Below, piece after piece: positions 1-8,159 of a DNA stretch of 59,251 nucleotides. The DNA comes from Streptomyces sp. NWU339 (GTDB taxonomy: Bacteria > Actinomycetota > Actinomycetes > Streptomycetales > Streptomycetaceae). The notes beneath the pieces were generated by a model. It saw only the letters and a list, made by a program, of their open reading frames with translations. It was not told the origin of the DNA and made no database searches. The DNA lies in assembly GCF_003143855.1 (NCBI RefSeq), contig NZ_QFRK01000045.1, positions 13-59,263 on the forward strand, in the 5' to 3' direction. The stretch's first letter is position 1. Each line of letters opens with the position of its first letter. A program made the translations under genes and the position numbers.

Positions 1-139
1 TCGGCAGATCTCCGATCACCGACAGCACCGTCTTGACCCCGTTCGGCACATTCCGGTTGACCTGCACCGCACCGTCGTCCTCGACCACGGCGATCTGCGA
101 ACGCTTGCGGTGCACGTCGATACCGACGTAGACAGACAT
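1..139 (-). CDS. IS110-family transposase, N-terminal part (runs off the left edge)
   Basis: The complement of the first 139 bases reads from an ATG as MSVYVGIDVHRKRSQIAVVE and onward. This is the N-terminal RuvC-like DEDD start of IS110/IS1111 transposases; the D of GIDVHR is the first catalytic acidic residue. Only about 46 codons are in the window, so completeness and the Tnp_20 serine domain cannot be judged. IS110 elements move by a site-specific mechanism guided by a non-coding (bridge) RNA encoded in an element end. The element sits directly beside the CRISPR array, only 99 bp before the first repeat. Confidence 0.85.
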   Translation of the reverse strand, partial: MSVYVGIDVHRKRSQIAVVEDDGAVQVNRNVPNGVKTVLSVIGDLP

Positions 140-238
140 TGAGGGCCTCCTTCCCGAGCCCGTACATACCCGGACAGTAGGTACCGCCGGGCTGAGCAGG
201 GAAGGGGGCCCGGCCCTCATAGGGTCAGGTCAGAAAGG
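140..238. other. Gap between the IS110 start codon and the first CRISPR repeat (CRISPR leader and/or IS110 end)
   Basis: These 99 bases contain no ORF. They must hold the IS110 5' non-coding end and whatever remains of the CRISPR leader, which in this array orientation should lie on this side. The stretch is GC-rich apart from GTCAGAAAGG just before the first repeat. It is shorter than a typical leader plus an IS110 end, so one of the two is probably truncated or they overlap. Confidence 0.4.
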
Positions 239-511
239 GTCTTCCCCGCCGACGCGGGGGTGTTCCGGCTGCGCGGGAGCGTCGTACGGGGCGCTCGTCG
301 TCTTCCCCGCCGACGCGGGGGTGTTCCGCTCTGCGGCCGGTCGGTTGGCCTTCGCCCTGCGTCTTCCCCGCCGACGCGGGGGTGTTCCGGAGGCGAGTGT
401 TCGTGCTCATCGCGGGTCTCCGTCTTCCCCGCCGACGCGGGGGTGTTCCGGGGAGGGGTCCACCCATGGCCCGGAAGCTGAAGTCTTCCCCGCCGACGCG
501 GGGGTGTTCCG
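239..511 (+). CRISPR. Type I-E CRISPR array, leader-proximal part (5 repeats, 4 intact spacers)
   Basis: Five identical 29-bp repeats begin GTCTTCCCCGCC and end GTGTTCCG, at 239, 300, 361, 422 and 483. They are separated by four spacers of exactly 32 bp. The repeat has the CCCCGCcgacGCGGGG stem and an 8-nt 3' handle GTGTTCCG, which fits Cas6e processing of type I-E crRNA. By analogy with E. coli the array is transcribed left to right. All five repeats here are perfect, while the far right end of the array carries degenerate ones, again placing the leader at left. Bases 512-543 are a fifth, 32-nt spacer whose following repeat was displaced by the IS at 541-2317. No cas gene is in the window. 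Confidence 0.97.
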
Positions 512-540
512 AACATCCGGGCCGCGATGGGTCTCAAGGG

Positions 541-2317
541 CTAGTCCCATCCTCCGCACATGACCGGTTCGGATGAACTGATGATGTGGCCGGTACTTCT
601 GTGGGGACGGGTCGTTGGGTAGAGCGTGCCGATATCTCGTTCGCGCCGTTCCCGGGTCCAGCGTCCTCGCATGGCGGTGGAGTTGGCTTCCGTGGTGGAG
701 AGGCGTCTGGGCGCTCTGCCTGCCTCTGCCGAGTTTCTGCGCCGGCTGGACGTGGCCGGGATCATCGACGAGCTGTGTCCCGTACGGGATGTGGCGCATC
801 TGACACACGGGCAGGTCATCGAGGTGCTGGTCGCCAACCGGCTGTCCTCGCCGGCCTCGATGGTCCGCGTGGAGAACTGGGCCCGGACATGGGCTGTGGA
901 GGAGGTCTTCGGCGTAGAGCCCGAACTGCTGAACGACGACCGGCTCGCCCGCGCGCTGGACGCGATCGCTCCGCGTCTGGAAGAGATCACCGGATCGGTC
1001 GGCGCGCAGGCCATCGCGGAGTTCGGTATCGACACCGCCCAGATCCACTGGGACATGACGTCGATGTCCCTGTTCGGCGCCTACGAGGACCAGGACGAGG
1101 CGTTCCCGCAGGTCAGGTACGGTCATCCCAAGGACCGGCGGGTCGATCTGAAGCAGGTCCAGGCCGGGCTGGCCGTCAGCCGCGACGGCGGGATCCCCCT
1201 CTTCCACCGGATCTACGACGGCGGCGCGGGCGAGGTCGCCCAGGTCGTGGGCGCGATGAAGGCCCTGCGGAAGATCGCCGGCCGCAAGGACTTCCTGCTC
1301 GTCGCGGACTCCAAACTCGTGTCCTACCCGAACATCACCGCGCTGCTGGACGCGAAGGTCGACTTCGTCGCCCCCGTCCCGGCCGCCCAGGTCAAGGCGG
1401 AGGTCTACGCCGCCCTGGACCTGGAGGCGGCCGAGTTGGTGGACTGCGTCAACGACCGTGACCGCGAGCGGAACACCCCCGCCGACCAGTGGGAGTCCTA
1501 CCGGGTCCTGGAGGACGTCCACGTCATGCCCGGGCCCCGCAAGAGCGACCCCGTGCACCGGCTCCGCCGGATCCTGGTCCACTCCACCGGCAACGCCAAA
1601 GGGCAGCAGGCCGCCCGCGCCAAACGCCTGGCCAGGGCGGCGGAGGACCTGGAGAAACTGCAACGCTCCCCCGGCGGCCGCTACTACAACACCGCGGCCA
1701 AGGTCGAGGCCCGGATCGGCGTGATCGCCAAGACCCGCCGGGTCGCGAACTGCCTGCGCACCACCGTCACCACATCCCCCGACGGGCGCCCGTCGCTGAC
1801 CTGGCACTTCGACCAGGACATCCTGGACGCCCAGGCCGCCGCCGACGGCTGGTACGCCCTGGTCACCCGCCTTACCCCCGAGCAGGCCGACGCCGCCGAG
1901 GTCCTGCGCCGCTACAAGGGCCAAGGCGTGGTCGAACGCCGCTACCACGACTTCAAAGGCCCCCTCGCGGTCGCGCCGGTCTTCCTGGAACACAACCGGC
2001 GCATCGCCGCCCTGATCACCGTGATCTGTCTGGCCCTGCTGGTGTTCTGCCTGATCGAACGGCAGGTACGCCAGGCCCTGGGCCCCGAACCGACCATGCA
2101 CGGCCTCTACCCCGACAACCGCAGGGTCCGCCCCACCGGCCGCATGATCCTCTACCACCTCGACAGCCTCACGCTCCGCCCCGGCACCGCCACCGACCCG
2201 CCCGCCATCCTCGTCAGCCGAGGAATCCAGGCACACCTGCTCGAACTCCTCGGCATCGACGAAACCCGACCCCGCTGGCTGGAGACCTAAAACCCCATGT
2301 GCGAAGTCACCGGCTAG
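541..2317 (+). mobile_element. 1.77 kb DDE insertion sequence (IS4 superfamily, IS1634-like) interrupting the CRISPR array
   Basis: CTAG occurs at 541-544 and again at 2314-2317 and is read as the target duplication (up to GGCTAG, so 4-6 bp). Removing one copy and the 1769 bp between restores an exact 32-nt spacer (512-543) followed by a perfect repeat. Both ends carry the subterminal inverted motif CGCACATG at the same offset (positions 11-18 from each end), with weak matching outside it. One transposase gene fills the element. The clean reconstruction shows the insertion happened in an existing array rather than the IS separating two independent arrays. Confidence 0.9.
626..2290 (+). CDS. 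DDE transposase of the CRISPR-interrupting IS (IS1634-like)
   Basis: The 554-aa product catalyses transposition of the surrounding element. An N-terminal region resembling DUF4277 (about residues 15-110) precedes the RNase H-like core. DMTSMSLFG near residue 140 supplies the first catalytic Asp, LLVADSKLVSYPNI near 225-240 the second, and the C-terminal stretch YKGQGVVERRYHDFKGPL near 430-450 the Glu region, as in IS1634/IS4 transposases. A hydrophobic stretch (AALITVICLALLVFCLIE) follows, typical of the family. The start used is the GTG at 626; ATG at 671 is an alternative. The gene looks intact with no internal stop, so the element may still be mobile. Confidence 0.88.
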   Translation: MPISRSRRSRVQRPRMAVELASVVERRLGALPASAEFLRRLDVAGIIDELCPVRDVAHLTHGQVIEVLVANRLSSPASMVRVENWARTWAVEEVFGVEPELLNDDRLARALDAIAPRLEEITGSVGAQAIAEFGIDTAQIHWDMTSMSLFGAYEDQDEAFPQVRYGHPKDRRVDLKQVQAGLAVSRDGGIPLFHRIYDGGAGEVAQVVGAMKALRKIAGRKDFLLVADSKLVSYPNITALLDAKVDFVAPVPAAQVKAEVYAALDLEAAELVDCVNDRDRERNTPADQWESYRVLEDVHVMPGPRKSDPVHRLRRILVHSTGNAKGQQAARAKRLARAAEDLEKLQRSPGGRYYNTAAKVEARIGVIAKTRRVANCLRTTVTTSPDGRPSLTWHFDQDILDAQAAADGWYALVTRLTPEQADAAEVLRRYKGQGVVERRYHDFKGPLAVAPVFLEHNRRIAALITVICLALLVFCLIERQVRQALGPEPTMHGLYPDNRRVRPTGRMILYHLDSLTLRPGTATDPPAILVSRGIQAHLLELLGIDETRPRWLET

Positions 2318-2774
2318 TCTTCCCCGCCGACGCGGGGGTGTTCCGTGAAGGCGCTGCGGCAGAAGGCCGCCGACTCGTCTTCCCCGCCGACGCGGGGGTG
2401 TTCCGCTCACGCCCCTCACGGCGGCCGCGCCGTTCACGTCTTCCCCGCCGACGCGGGGGTGTTCCGTCGGCTCGGTCCCAGCCTTGGGTGGTCACGAGGT
2501 CTTCCCCGCCGACGCGGGGGTGTTCCGCTCACGCCCCTCACGATGCGAGAGGCCCGGGAAGCGTCTTCCCCGCCGACGCGGGGGTGTTCCGTGACAGTCT
2601 GATCGCACGCCGGGACGCATCGGGTCTTCCCCGCCGACGCGAGGGTGTTCCGTGGAGCACGTAGGACGTGGTGCCGTCCTGCCAGTCTTCCCCACCGACA
2701 CGGGGGTGTTCCGTTGATCTCGGGATAGATACACACGTAGCCGGAGCCTTCCCCGCCGACGCGGGGGTGTTCCG
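2317..2774 (+). CRISPR. Type I-E CRISPR array, distal part (8 repeats, 7 spacers)
   Basis: Repeats start at 2317, 2377, 2438, 2499, 2563, 2624, 2685 and 2746. Spacers are 31, 32, 32, 35, 32, 32 and 32 bp. The first five repeats match the left part perfectly. The last three are degenerate (GCGAGGG in the sixth, CCCCACCGACACGG in the seventh, GCCTTCC at the start of the eighth), as expected at a trailer end. Two spacers, 2406-2437 and 2528-2562, share their first 15 nt (CTCACGCCCCTCACG), and the second is the unusual 35-nt one. Together with 239-511 the ancestral array had 13 repeats and 12 spacers. Confidence 0.97.
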
Positions 2775-2792
2775 TGAGTCAGCGGCTACGCA

Positions 2793-3008
2793 TCAGGCAG
2801 TCGGGGAACCGGGCCCCTTGAGGGTGCTGAGGAAGGCGGTCCAGGCGGTGGTGGGGAAGCGGAGGACCGGGCCGTGCGGGGTCTTGCTGTCGCGGACGGG
2901 GACAACGGCGGGGAGGCCATGGGCAACCTCGACGCAGTTGTCTGCTCCTCCGTCGCTGTAGCTCGACTTGCGCCAGTTAACGGCACCAAGATCGGTTGTA
3001 CGGCTCAT
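2793..3008 (-). CDS. DUF397 protein
   Basis: This 71-aa protein has the DUF397 signature: WRKSSYSDGGADNCVEVA, then VPVRDSK and a C-terminal W-x-F-L segment. Its ATG overlaps the stop of the upstream XRE regulator as ATGA, so the two are translationally coupled. In Streptomyces, DUF397 proteins are paired with XRE/DUF5753 regulators in WhiJ/AbaA-like loci, often with an anti-sigma-type ATPase, and affect development and antibiotic production; the molecular role of DUF397 is unresolved. No ATPase gene accompanies this copy. It ends 18 bp from the last CRISPR repeat. Confidence 0.93.
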   Translation of the reverse strand: MSRTTDLGAVNWRKSSYSDGGADNCVEVAHGLPAVVPVRDSKTPHGPVLRFPTTAWTAFLSTLKGPGSPTA

Positions 3009-3835
3009 GACCGGAGCTCCTCCAGGACGCGCTCGATGAACATCACCGAGTCCTGTGGCGTCAACGCCACATCTCGCACCCGATCGTAGGCCAAACGGAA
3101 CTTATGGATATCGTCAGGCTCTTCGAGCAGTTCGCCGGACGTGTTGCCTTCCAAGTAGGCAACAGAGGTTCCGTCAGGTTGCCACAACAGGTGGAGTGAG
3201 CCCCTGTTGAGCGGGTGAACCCCCGCGCTGAACGGCAGTACCTGGATGGTGATCGTGGGTTGGGCTGCCGAGTAGACGAGGTGGAGCAACTGGTCGTCCC
3301 AAATCTTGGGGTCGGCCACAGTGCGCCGCAGTGCCGCTTCATCGATGATCACTCGGATGACAGGTTTGGGCTTTCGGTGAAGCAACTCCTGACGCCCGAT
3401 ACGCGCGACGACCTGTTCTTCCAATGCCTCTTCATCCGGCTGCGCCTGCCACAGCGACAGCACAACCCTGGCGTACGCCTCCGTCTGAAGCAGACCAGGA
3501 ACGCCAGGGGTATACATGTGCATCACGTTGGCCGTGGCTTCCAGCCGCATGAACGCCTTGTACTGGTCCTTGAACACCTCCATCCGCGCCAGCTTCCACA
3601 GCCGAACCAGCAGGTCTCCGGTCTCGTAGTACGTGTCCAGGTCTTCCATCACCGGTCGTTTGGAGATGCGTTCGGCGGCTTCGATCCGGTACAGGTAGCT
3701 CTTGTCGTAGTTGGTGTCCTCTGCGAGCTGGCTCAGCGACTTGCCCGCTTTCTCGCGGAGGTAGCGCAGGGTGCTGCCGAGCGCGCCCCGCGCGGAGTCC
3801 TCGTTGCTGTCCTGCTGCTCCGGCCGTACGTTCAT
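3005..3835 (-). CDS. XRE-family regulator with DUF5753 (WhiJ-like)
   Basis: 276 aa from the ATG at 3835. An N-terminal helix-turn-helix (about residues 20-75: LGSTLRYLREKAGKSLSQLA, then YDKSYLYRIEAAER) is followed by a DUF5753 sensor-like domain (from about residue 95: MHMYTPGVPGLLQTEAYARVVL through the C-terminus). It should bind DNA and work with the DUF397 partner encoded immediately downstream. The start is chosen because residues after this Met align with family N-termini and the stretch upstream is not family-like. A near-identical layout with the same protein length recurs at 16921-17751. Confidence 0.9.
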   Translation of the reverse strand: MNVRPEQQDSNEDSARGALGSTLRYLREKAGKSLSQLAEDTNYDKSYLYRIEAAERISKRPVMEDLDTYYETGDLLVRLWKLARMEVFKDQYKAFMRLEATANVMHMYTPGVPGLLQTEAYARVVLSLWQAQPDEEALEEQVVARIGRQELLHRKPKPVIRVIIDEAALRRTVADPKIWDDQLLHLVYSAAQPTITIQVLPFSAGVHPLNRGSLHLLWQPDGTSVAYLEGNTSGELLEEPDDIHKFRLAYDRVRDVALTPQDSVMFIERVLEELRS

Positions 3836-3970
3836 CGGCCACTCCCCTGTTCCCCTGTCCCCTGTACGCGTCCGCTGCCTCGTGGAGCGGCAACGCGTCG
3901 GCCCTGGTCGCGCCACCTGGTCAGCGTGATGCTTCGAGTGCAACACGTGACGAACAGCCGGAGCAGGTAA

Positions 3971-4204
3971 ATGACGGACAAGGAACTCGAAGCGGTGATG
4001 GACGGCATTCAGCAGGCAGAGGCCGTGCGGGAGGAGTTGGGGATGGCGCTGGCCGGTGTCGGGATCACACTGCCCTCGCTGGCGCTGGACGTTCCCATGG
4101 TCGCGGCATGCCACGCGGTTCCGCTCATCGACCTCGGGCGCTGCAACCTCGCGACCGCCCGGAAGCTCGCGACCGTACTGCGGGCCGCCGGAACGACGCG
4201 GTGA
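3971..4204 (+). CDS. Small conserved hypothetical protein, first of a coupled trio
   Basis: 77 aa, mostly helical, beginning MTDKELEAVMDGIQQAEAVR and ending in an RCNLATARKLATVLRAA helix. I recognise it as a small Streptomyces family found near XRE/DUF397 regulators but know no function. A GGAGCAGGTAA ribosome-binding stretch lies just upstream. Its TGA overlaps the GTG of the next ORF (GTGA). It is divergent from the XRE gene with 135 bp between them. Confidence 0.65.
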   Translation: MTDKELEAVMDGIQQAEAVREELGMALAGVGITLPSLALDVPMVAACHAVPLIDLGRCNLATARKLATVLRAAGTTR

Positions 4205-4416
4205 GCGAGGGGGCGCGGCCACTCACGGCTGACGAGTGGCGGTTGATGCTGCGGTTACTGGCCTGCCTGAGGAACGGCCTGGCGCGCGACAGTGAGCAGC
4301 AGGGCCCGGACGACGAGTCGTCATCGCCGTCCGCGTGGCGGGGAGACGGGCGGCCGCTGAGCGAGCGGCTTCGGGAACTCAACCACTGGAGCAGTCACCG
4401 GGACGGCCTGCGGTGA
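4201..4416 (+). CDS. Small hypothetical protein, second of a coupled trio
   Basis: 71 aa from a GTG that overlaps the previous stop. It begins VSEGARPLTADEWRLMLRLL and is acidic and polar in the middle, with no membrane segment or known domain. The GTGA overlaps on both sides make reinitiation from one transcript likely, and the arrangement is the main support for the ORF being real. Function unknown. Confidence 0.55.
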   Translation: MSEGARPLTADEWRLMLRLLACLRNGLARDSEQQGPDDESSSPSAWRGDGRPLSERLRELNHWSSHRDGLR

Positions 4417-4691
4417 CCGGGCGGTCGTCGGACGTGGACTGGCTCGCACCACCACGCGGCACGGACGAGATCCCGCGTGGCACGCTGGTCGAGGATCCGG
4501 AATCCGGGCGCGTGGGGATCCTCCAGGACGTCACGGCGTACGTGCCTCCCTGGCGAGGGGACCAGCGCCCGCGTCCGACCGCGTTCGTACGTCCCGTCGG
4601 TGGGGGCCGGGAGTGGACCGTGCCCCCGGAGCGGCTGCGCCCGGTCGGCCGGGACCGTGGGGGTGAGCACGGTCCCGGTCGGCCGGGATGA
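4413..4691 (+). CDS. Small hypothetical protein, third of a coupled trio
   Basis: 92 aa from a GTG overlapping the previous stop. The sequence VDWLAPPRGTDEIPRGTLVE followed by GRVGILQD and a repeated FVRPVGGGREWTVPPERLRP pattern looks like a compact beta-rich fold. Proteins of this kind are common last members of short Streptomyces operons next to XRE regulators. It converges on mmsA with a 12-bp gap. Function unknown. Confidence 0.6.
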   Translation: MTGRSSDVDWLAPPRGTDEIPRGTLVEDPESGRVGILQDVTAYVPPWRGDQRPRPTAFVRPVGGGREWTVPPERLRPVGRDRGGEHGPGRPG

Positions 4692-4703
4692 CGGTCCGCG
4701 CCG

Positions 4704-6206
<1,503 letters not shown>

Positions 6207-6531
6207 GACCGAGAACTCCTTCACAGAGGGCGGCGCCGGTTCTTCACGTGCCTTGAGTTACGTGCCTTGGTTTCATCCCACCAGGATCGGGCGCGGGACG
6301 CGCCCGACACACTGTCGGGCTTTCCGGTCTCCCCGTAGACACTTGGGCGGGGAGGTCGGGGTGGGCCGGGGACCTCCGGCGCGGGGCCGTAGCGGGCGGG
6401 GAGTCATCGCACGCACTTCGCTCCTGCCAAAGCAAAGCGGCCTCCCGCGCCGGAGGCGATCGGTGCCGGGGCTGGCCGTCAGCGGTGCCCCGGGGTACGG
6501 CCGGAACCCACGCGGCCGGGGTGCGCATCGG
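6207..6531. other. Intergenic region between iolC and mmsA
   Basis: These 325 bp hold no convincing ORF. TTACGTGCCTTGG near 6255 and GTGCCTTGAG just before it form a short direct repeat, and the GGGCGCGGGACGCGCCC-type palindrome near 6289-6305 could be a terminator for iolC or an operator for mmsA. I see no clear -10/-35 pair. Confidence 0.35.
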
Positions 6532-7482
6532 TCATCGCACGGCCCCCTCGGTGACCGCCGCCTCGATCTCGTCCTCGGTGGGCATCGCGGACGAGCACTC
6601 GAGCCGGGAGGCGACGATGGCTCCGGCGGCGTTGGCGTACCGCATGGTCCGCTCCAGGCTCCAGCCGGCGAGCAGGCCGTGGCAGAGGGAGCCGCCGAAG
6701 GCGTCGCCGGCGCCGAGGCCGTTGAGGACGTTCACCGGGAGCGGCGGGACCTCGGCGCTCTCCCCCGTGGTGCTGACCGCGAGGACGCCCTTCGGTCCCT
6801 GCTTGACCACGGCGAGTTCGACGCCGGCGGCCAGCAGCGCACGGGCGGCGGCGTGGGGTTCGCGGACGCCGGTGGCGACCTCCACCTCGTCCAGGTTGCC
6901 CACGGCGACGGTGGTGTGGCGCAGGGCCTCCCGGTAGAAGGGGCGGGCCTGGTCGGGATCGCGCCAGAACATCGGGCGCCAGTCGAGGTCGAAGACGGTG
7001 GTGCCGGCCTTGGCCCGGTGGGCGAGTGCGCCGAGGGTCGCGGTGCGGCTGGGCTCCTCGCTCAGTCCGGTGCCGGTGACCCAGAAGACGCTCGCGTCAC
7101 GGATGGCGTCCAGGTCGAGTTCGTGGGCGTCGATCTCCAGGTCGGGGGCCTTGGGCCGGCGGTAGAAGTACAGCGGGAAGTCGTCCGGCGGGAACACCTC
7201 GCAGAAGGTGACCGGGGTGGGCAGCCCGGGGACCGCGGTGACCCAGCGGTCGTCCACGCCGAAGTCGCGCAGCTCCTGGTGGAGGTAGGTGCCGAAGGGG
7301 TCGTCGCCGGTGCGGCTGATCACCGCCGTGTGCCGCCCGAGGCGGGCGGCGGCGACCGCGACGTTCGTCGCCGAGCCGCCGAGGAACTTGCCGAAGGAGG
7401 TGACCTGCGGAAGCGGGACACCGGTCTGGAGCGGGTAGAGGTCCACTCCGATACGGCCCATGGTGATCAGGTCGTACGCCAT
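6532..7482 (-). CDS. iolC: 5-dehydro-2-deoxygluconokinase (inositol catabolism)
   Basis: 316-aa PfkB/ribokinase-fold sugar kinase that phosphorylates 5-dehydro-2-deoxy-D-gluconate in myo-inositol catabolism. The N-terminal MGRIGVDLYPLQTGVPL and GGSATNVAVAAARLG (substrate region), FCEVFPPDDFPLYFYR, and the C-terminal PfkB signature GLGAGDAFGGSLCHGLL with the catalytic Asp are characteristic of IolC rather than fructo- or ribokinase. The other iol genes (iolB, D, E, G) are not here, so the pathway is split across the genome. A good promoter lies upstream (7557-7585). Confidence 0.9.
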   Translation of the reverse strand: MAYDLITMGRIGVDLYPLQTGVPLPQVTSFGKFLGGSATNVAVAAARLGRHTAVISRTGDDPFGTYLHQELRDFGVDDRWVTAVPGLPTPVTFCEVFPPDDFPLYFYRRPKAPDLEIDAHELDLDAIRDASVFWVTGTGLSEEPSRTATLGALAHRAKAGTTVFDLDWRPMFWRDPDQARPFYREALRHTTVAVGNLDEVEVATGVREPHAAARALLAAGVELAVVKQGPKGVLAVSTTGESAEVPPLPVNVLNGLGAGDAFGGSLCHGLLAGWSLERTMRYANAAGAIVASRLECSSAMPTEDEIEAAVTEGAVR

Positions 7483-7556
7483 CGCGATCGCGTTCCCTTC
7501 GTGCCGTGTCGCGGTGTCCGGTGGTCCCGGGTCGTCCTGGTACGGCTCTCCTCCGG

Positions 7557-7585
7557 TTTCTAGCCGTGGAGCGAAGCCCTGTCAA
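7557..7585 (-). promoter_or_regulatory. Predicted iolC promoter
   Basis: On the minus strand TTGACA (7585-7580) and TAGAAA (7562-7557) are separated by exactly 17 bp, a good match to a vegetative (HrdB-type) promoter. Transcription would start near 7550, giving an iolC leader of about 70 nt. Confidence 0.6.
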
Positions 7586-7590
7586 TACTT

Positions 7591-7600
7591 TGTCCAGACA
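7591..7600. promoter_or_regulatory. Candidate operator TGTCCAGACA upstream of iolC
   Basis: TGTC-CA-GACA is a perfect short inverted repeat placed 5 bp upstream of the iolC -35 box. The half-sites resemble GntR-family operators; iol genes in actinobacteria are commonly under GntR or LacI control. The regulator is not in the window. Confidence 0.4.
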
Positions 7601-7709
7601 TACGGACCAGATCTCGACAGGGCCTCCCCGAACCCGGCCGGTTCGACCGGGGACACCCCGAACGGGTCAACCCGCCCCGCCGACGGACCGGCGAGGATCT
7701 TTGCGTCAC

Positions 7710-7720
7710 TTGTGTCACAA
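7710..7720. promoter_or_regulatory. Palindrome TTGTGTCACAA in the iolC/HTH intergenic region
   Basis: An 11-bp perfect inverted repeat, preceded by a second GTCAC (7705) and followed by CTGTCACAG 24 bp on. It may be an operator for the divergent small HTH gene at 7910 or for iolC; nothing in the sequence decides which. Confidence 0.3.
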
Positions 7721-7909
7721 ACACCCCGCCCCTGTCACAGATGTCCCGCGCAGACGGTTCTTCCGTCACGCCCCGCGCACAACCGTCAACCCGTTCCGTA
7801 ACACGTCGTTGACCGGGCAGAACGCTGGGTGATCGCCAGCGCAGCACCCGGCTCCCCCTGACGGCCGCCCCCTGGCCGCCTCCGTGGTGCTCGTGGGGAG
7901 GAACGACGC

Positions 7910-8107
7910 ATGACCGACCGACGCCTGTGGTCGTACAAGGACATCGCGGCGCACATCAAGGTGCAGCCGGACACCGTACGCTCCTACCGCAAGCACGGTC
8001 TGCTGCCCCCGCCCGACCACGTGGAGAGCGGCAAACCGTACTGGTACGCGGACACGGTGCGCCGCTGGGTGGCGGCCCGGCCCGGCAACCGGAACCGCAG
8101 GGACTAG
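7910..8107 (+). CDS. Small MerR-type helix-turn-helix protein
   Basis: A 65-aa protein consisting almost only of a winged helix-turn-helix: WSYKDIAAHIKVQPDTVRSY followed by RKHGLLPPPDHVESGKPYWY and a final helix VRRWVAARPGN. This is the AlpA/MerR-like single-domain architecture, likely a DNA-binding regulator. GAGGA lies 9 bp before the ATG. The neighbours (iolC, alcohol dehydrogenase, copZ) do not reveal its target. Confidence 0.8.
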   Translation: MTDRRLWSYKDIAAHIKVQPDTVRSYRKHGLLPPPDHVESGKPYWYADTVRRWVAARPGNRNRRD

Positions 8108-8159
8108 CCGATCCGTACGGCACCGCCCGCCTCCGGCTCCGGCCGGGCGTGGGCGGTGC

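Noticed and set aside
239..563. Short frames in CRISPR repeats encoding periodic peptides
   Set aside because: The periodicity comes from the 61-bp repeat-spacer unit, not from a repeat protein.
407..2437. Long minus-strand frame spanning the CRISPR array and the transposase
   Set aside because: It translates CRISPR repeats (NTPASAGKT-type units) and the reverse of the transposase. No real protein would cross a repeat array in this way.
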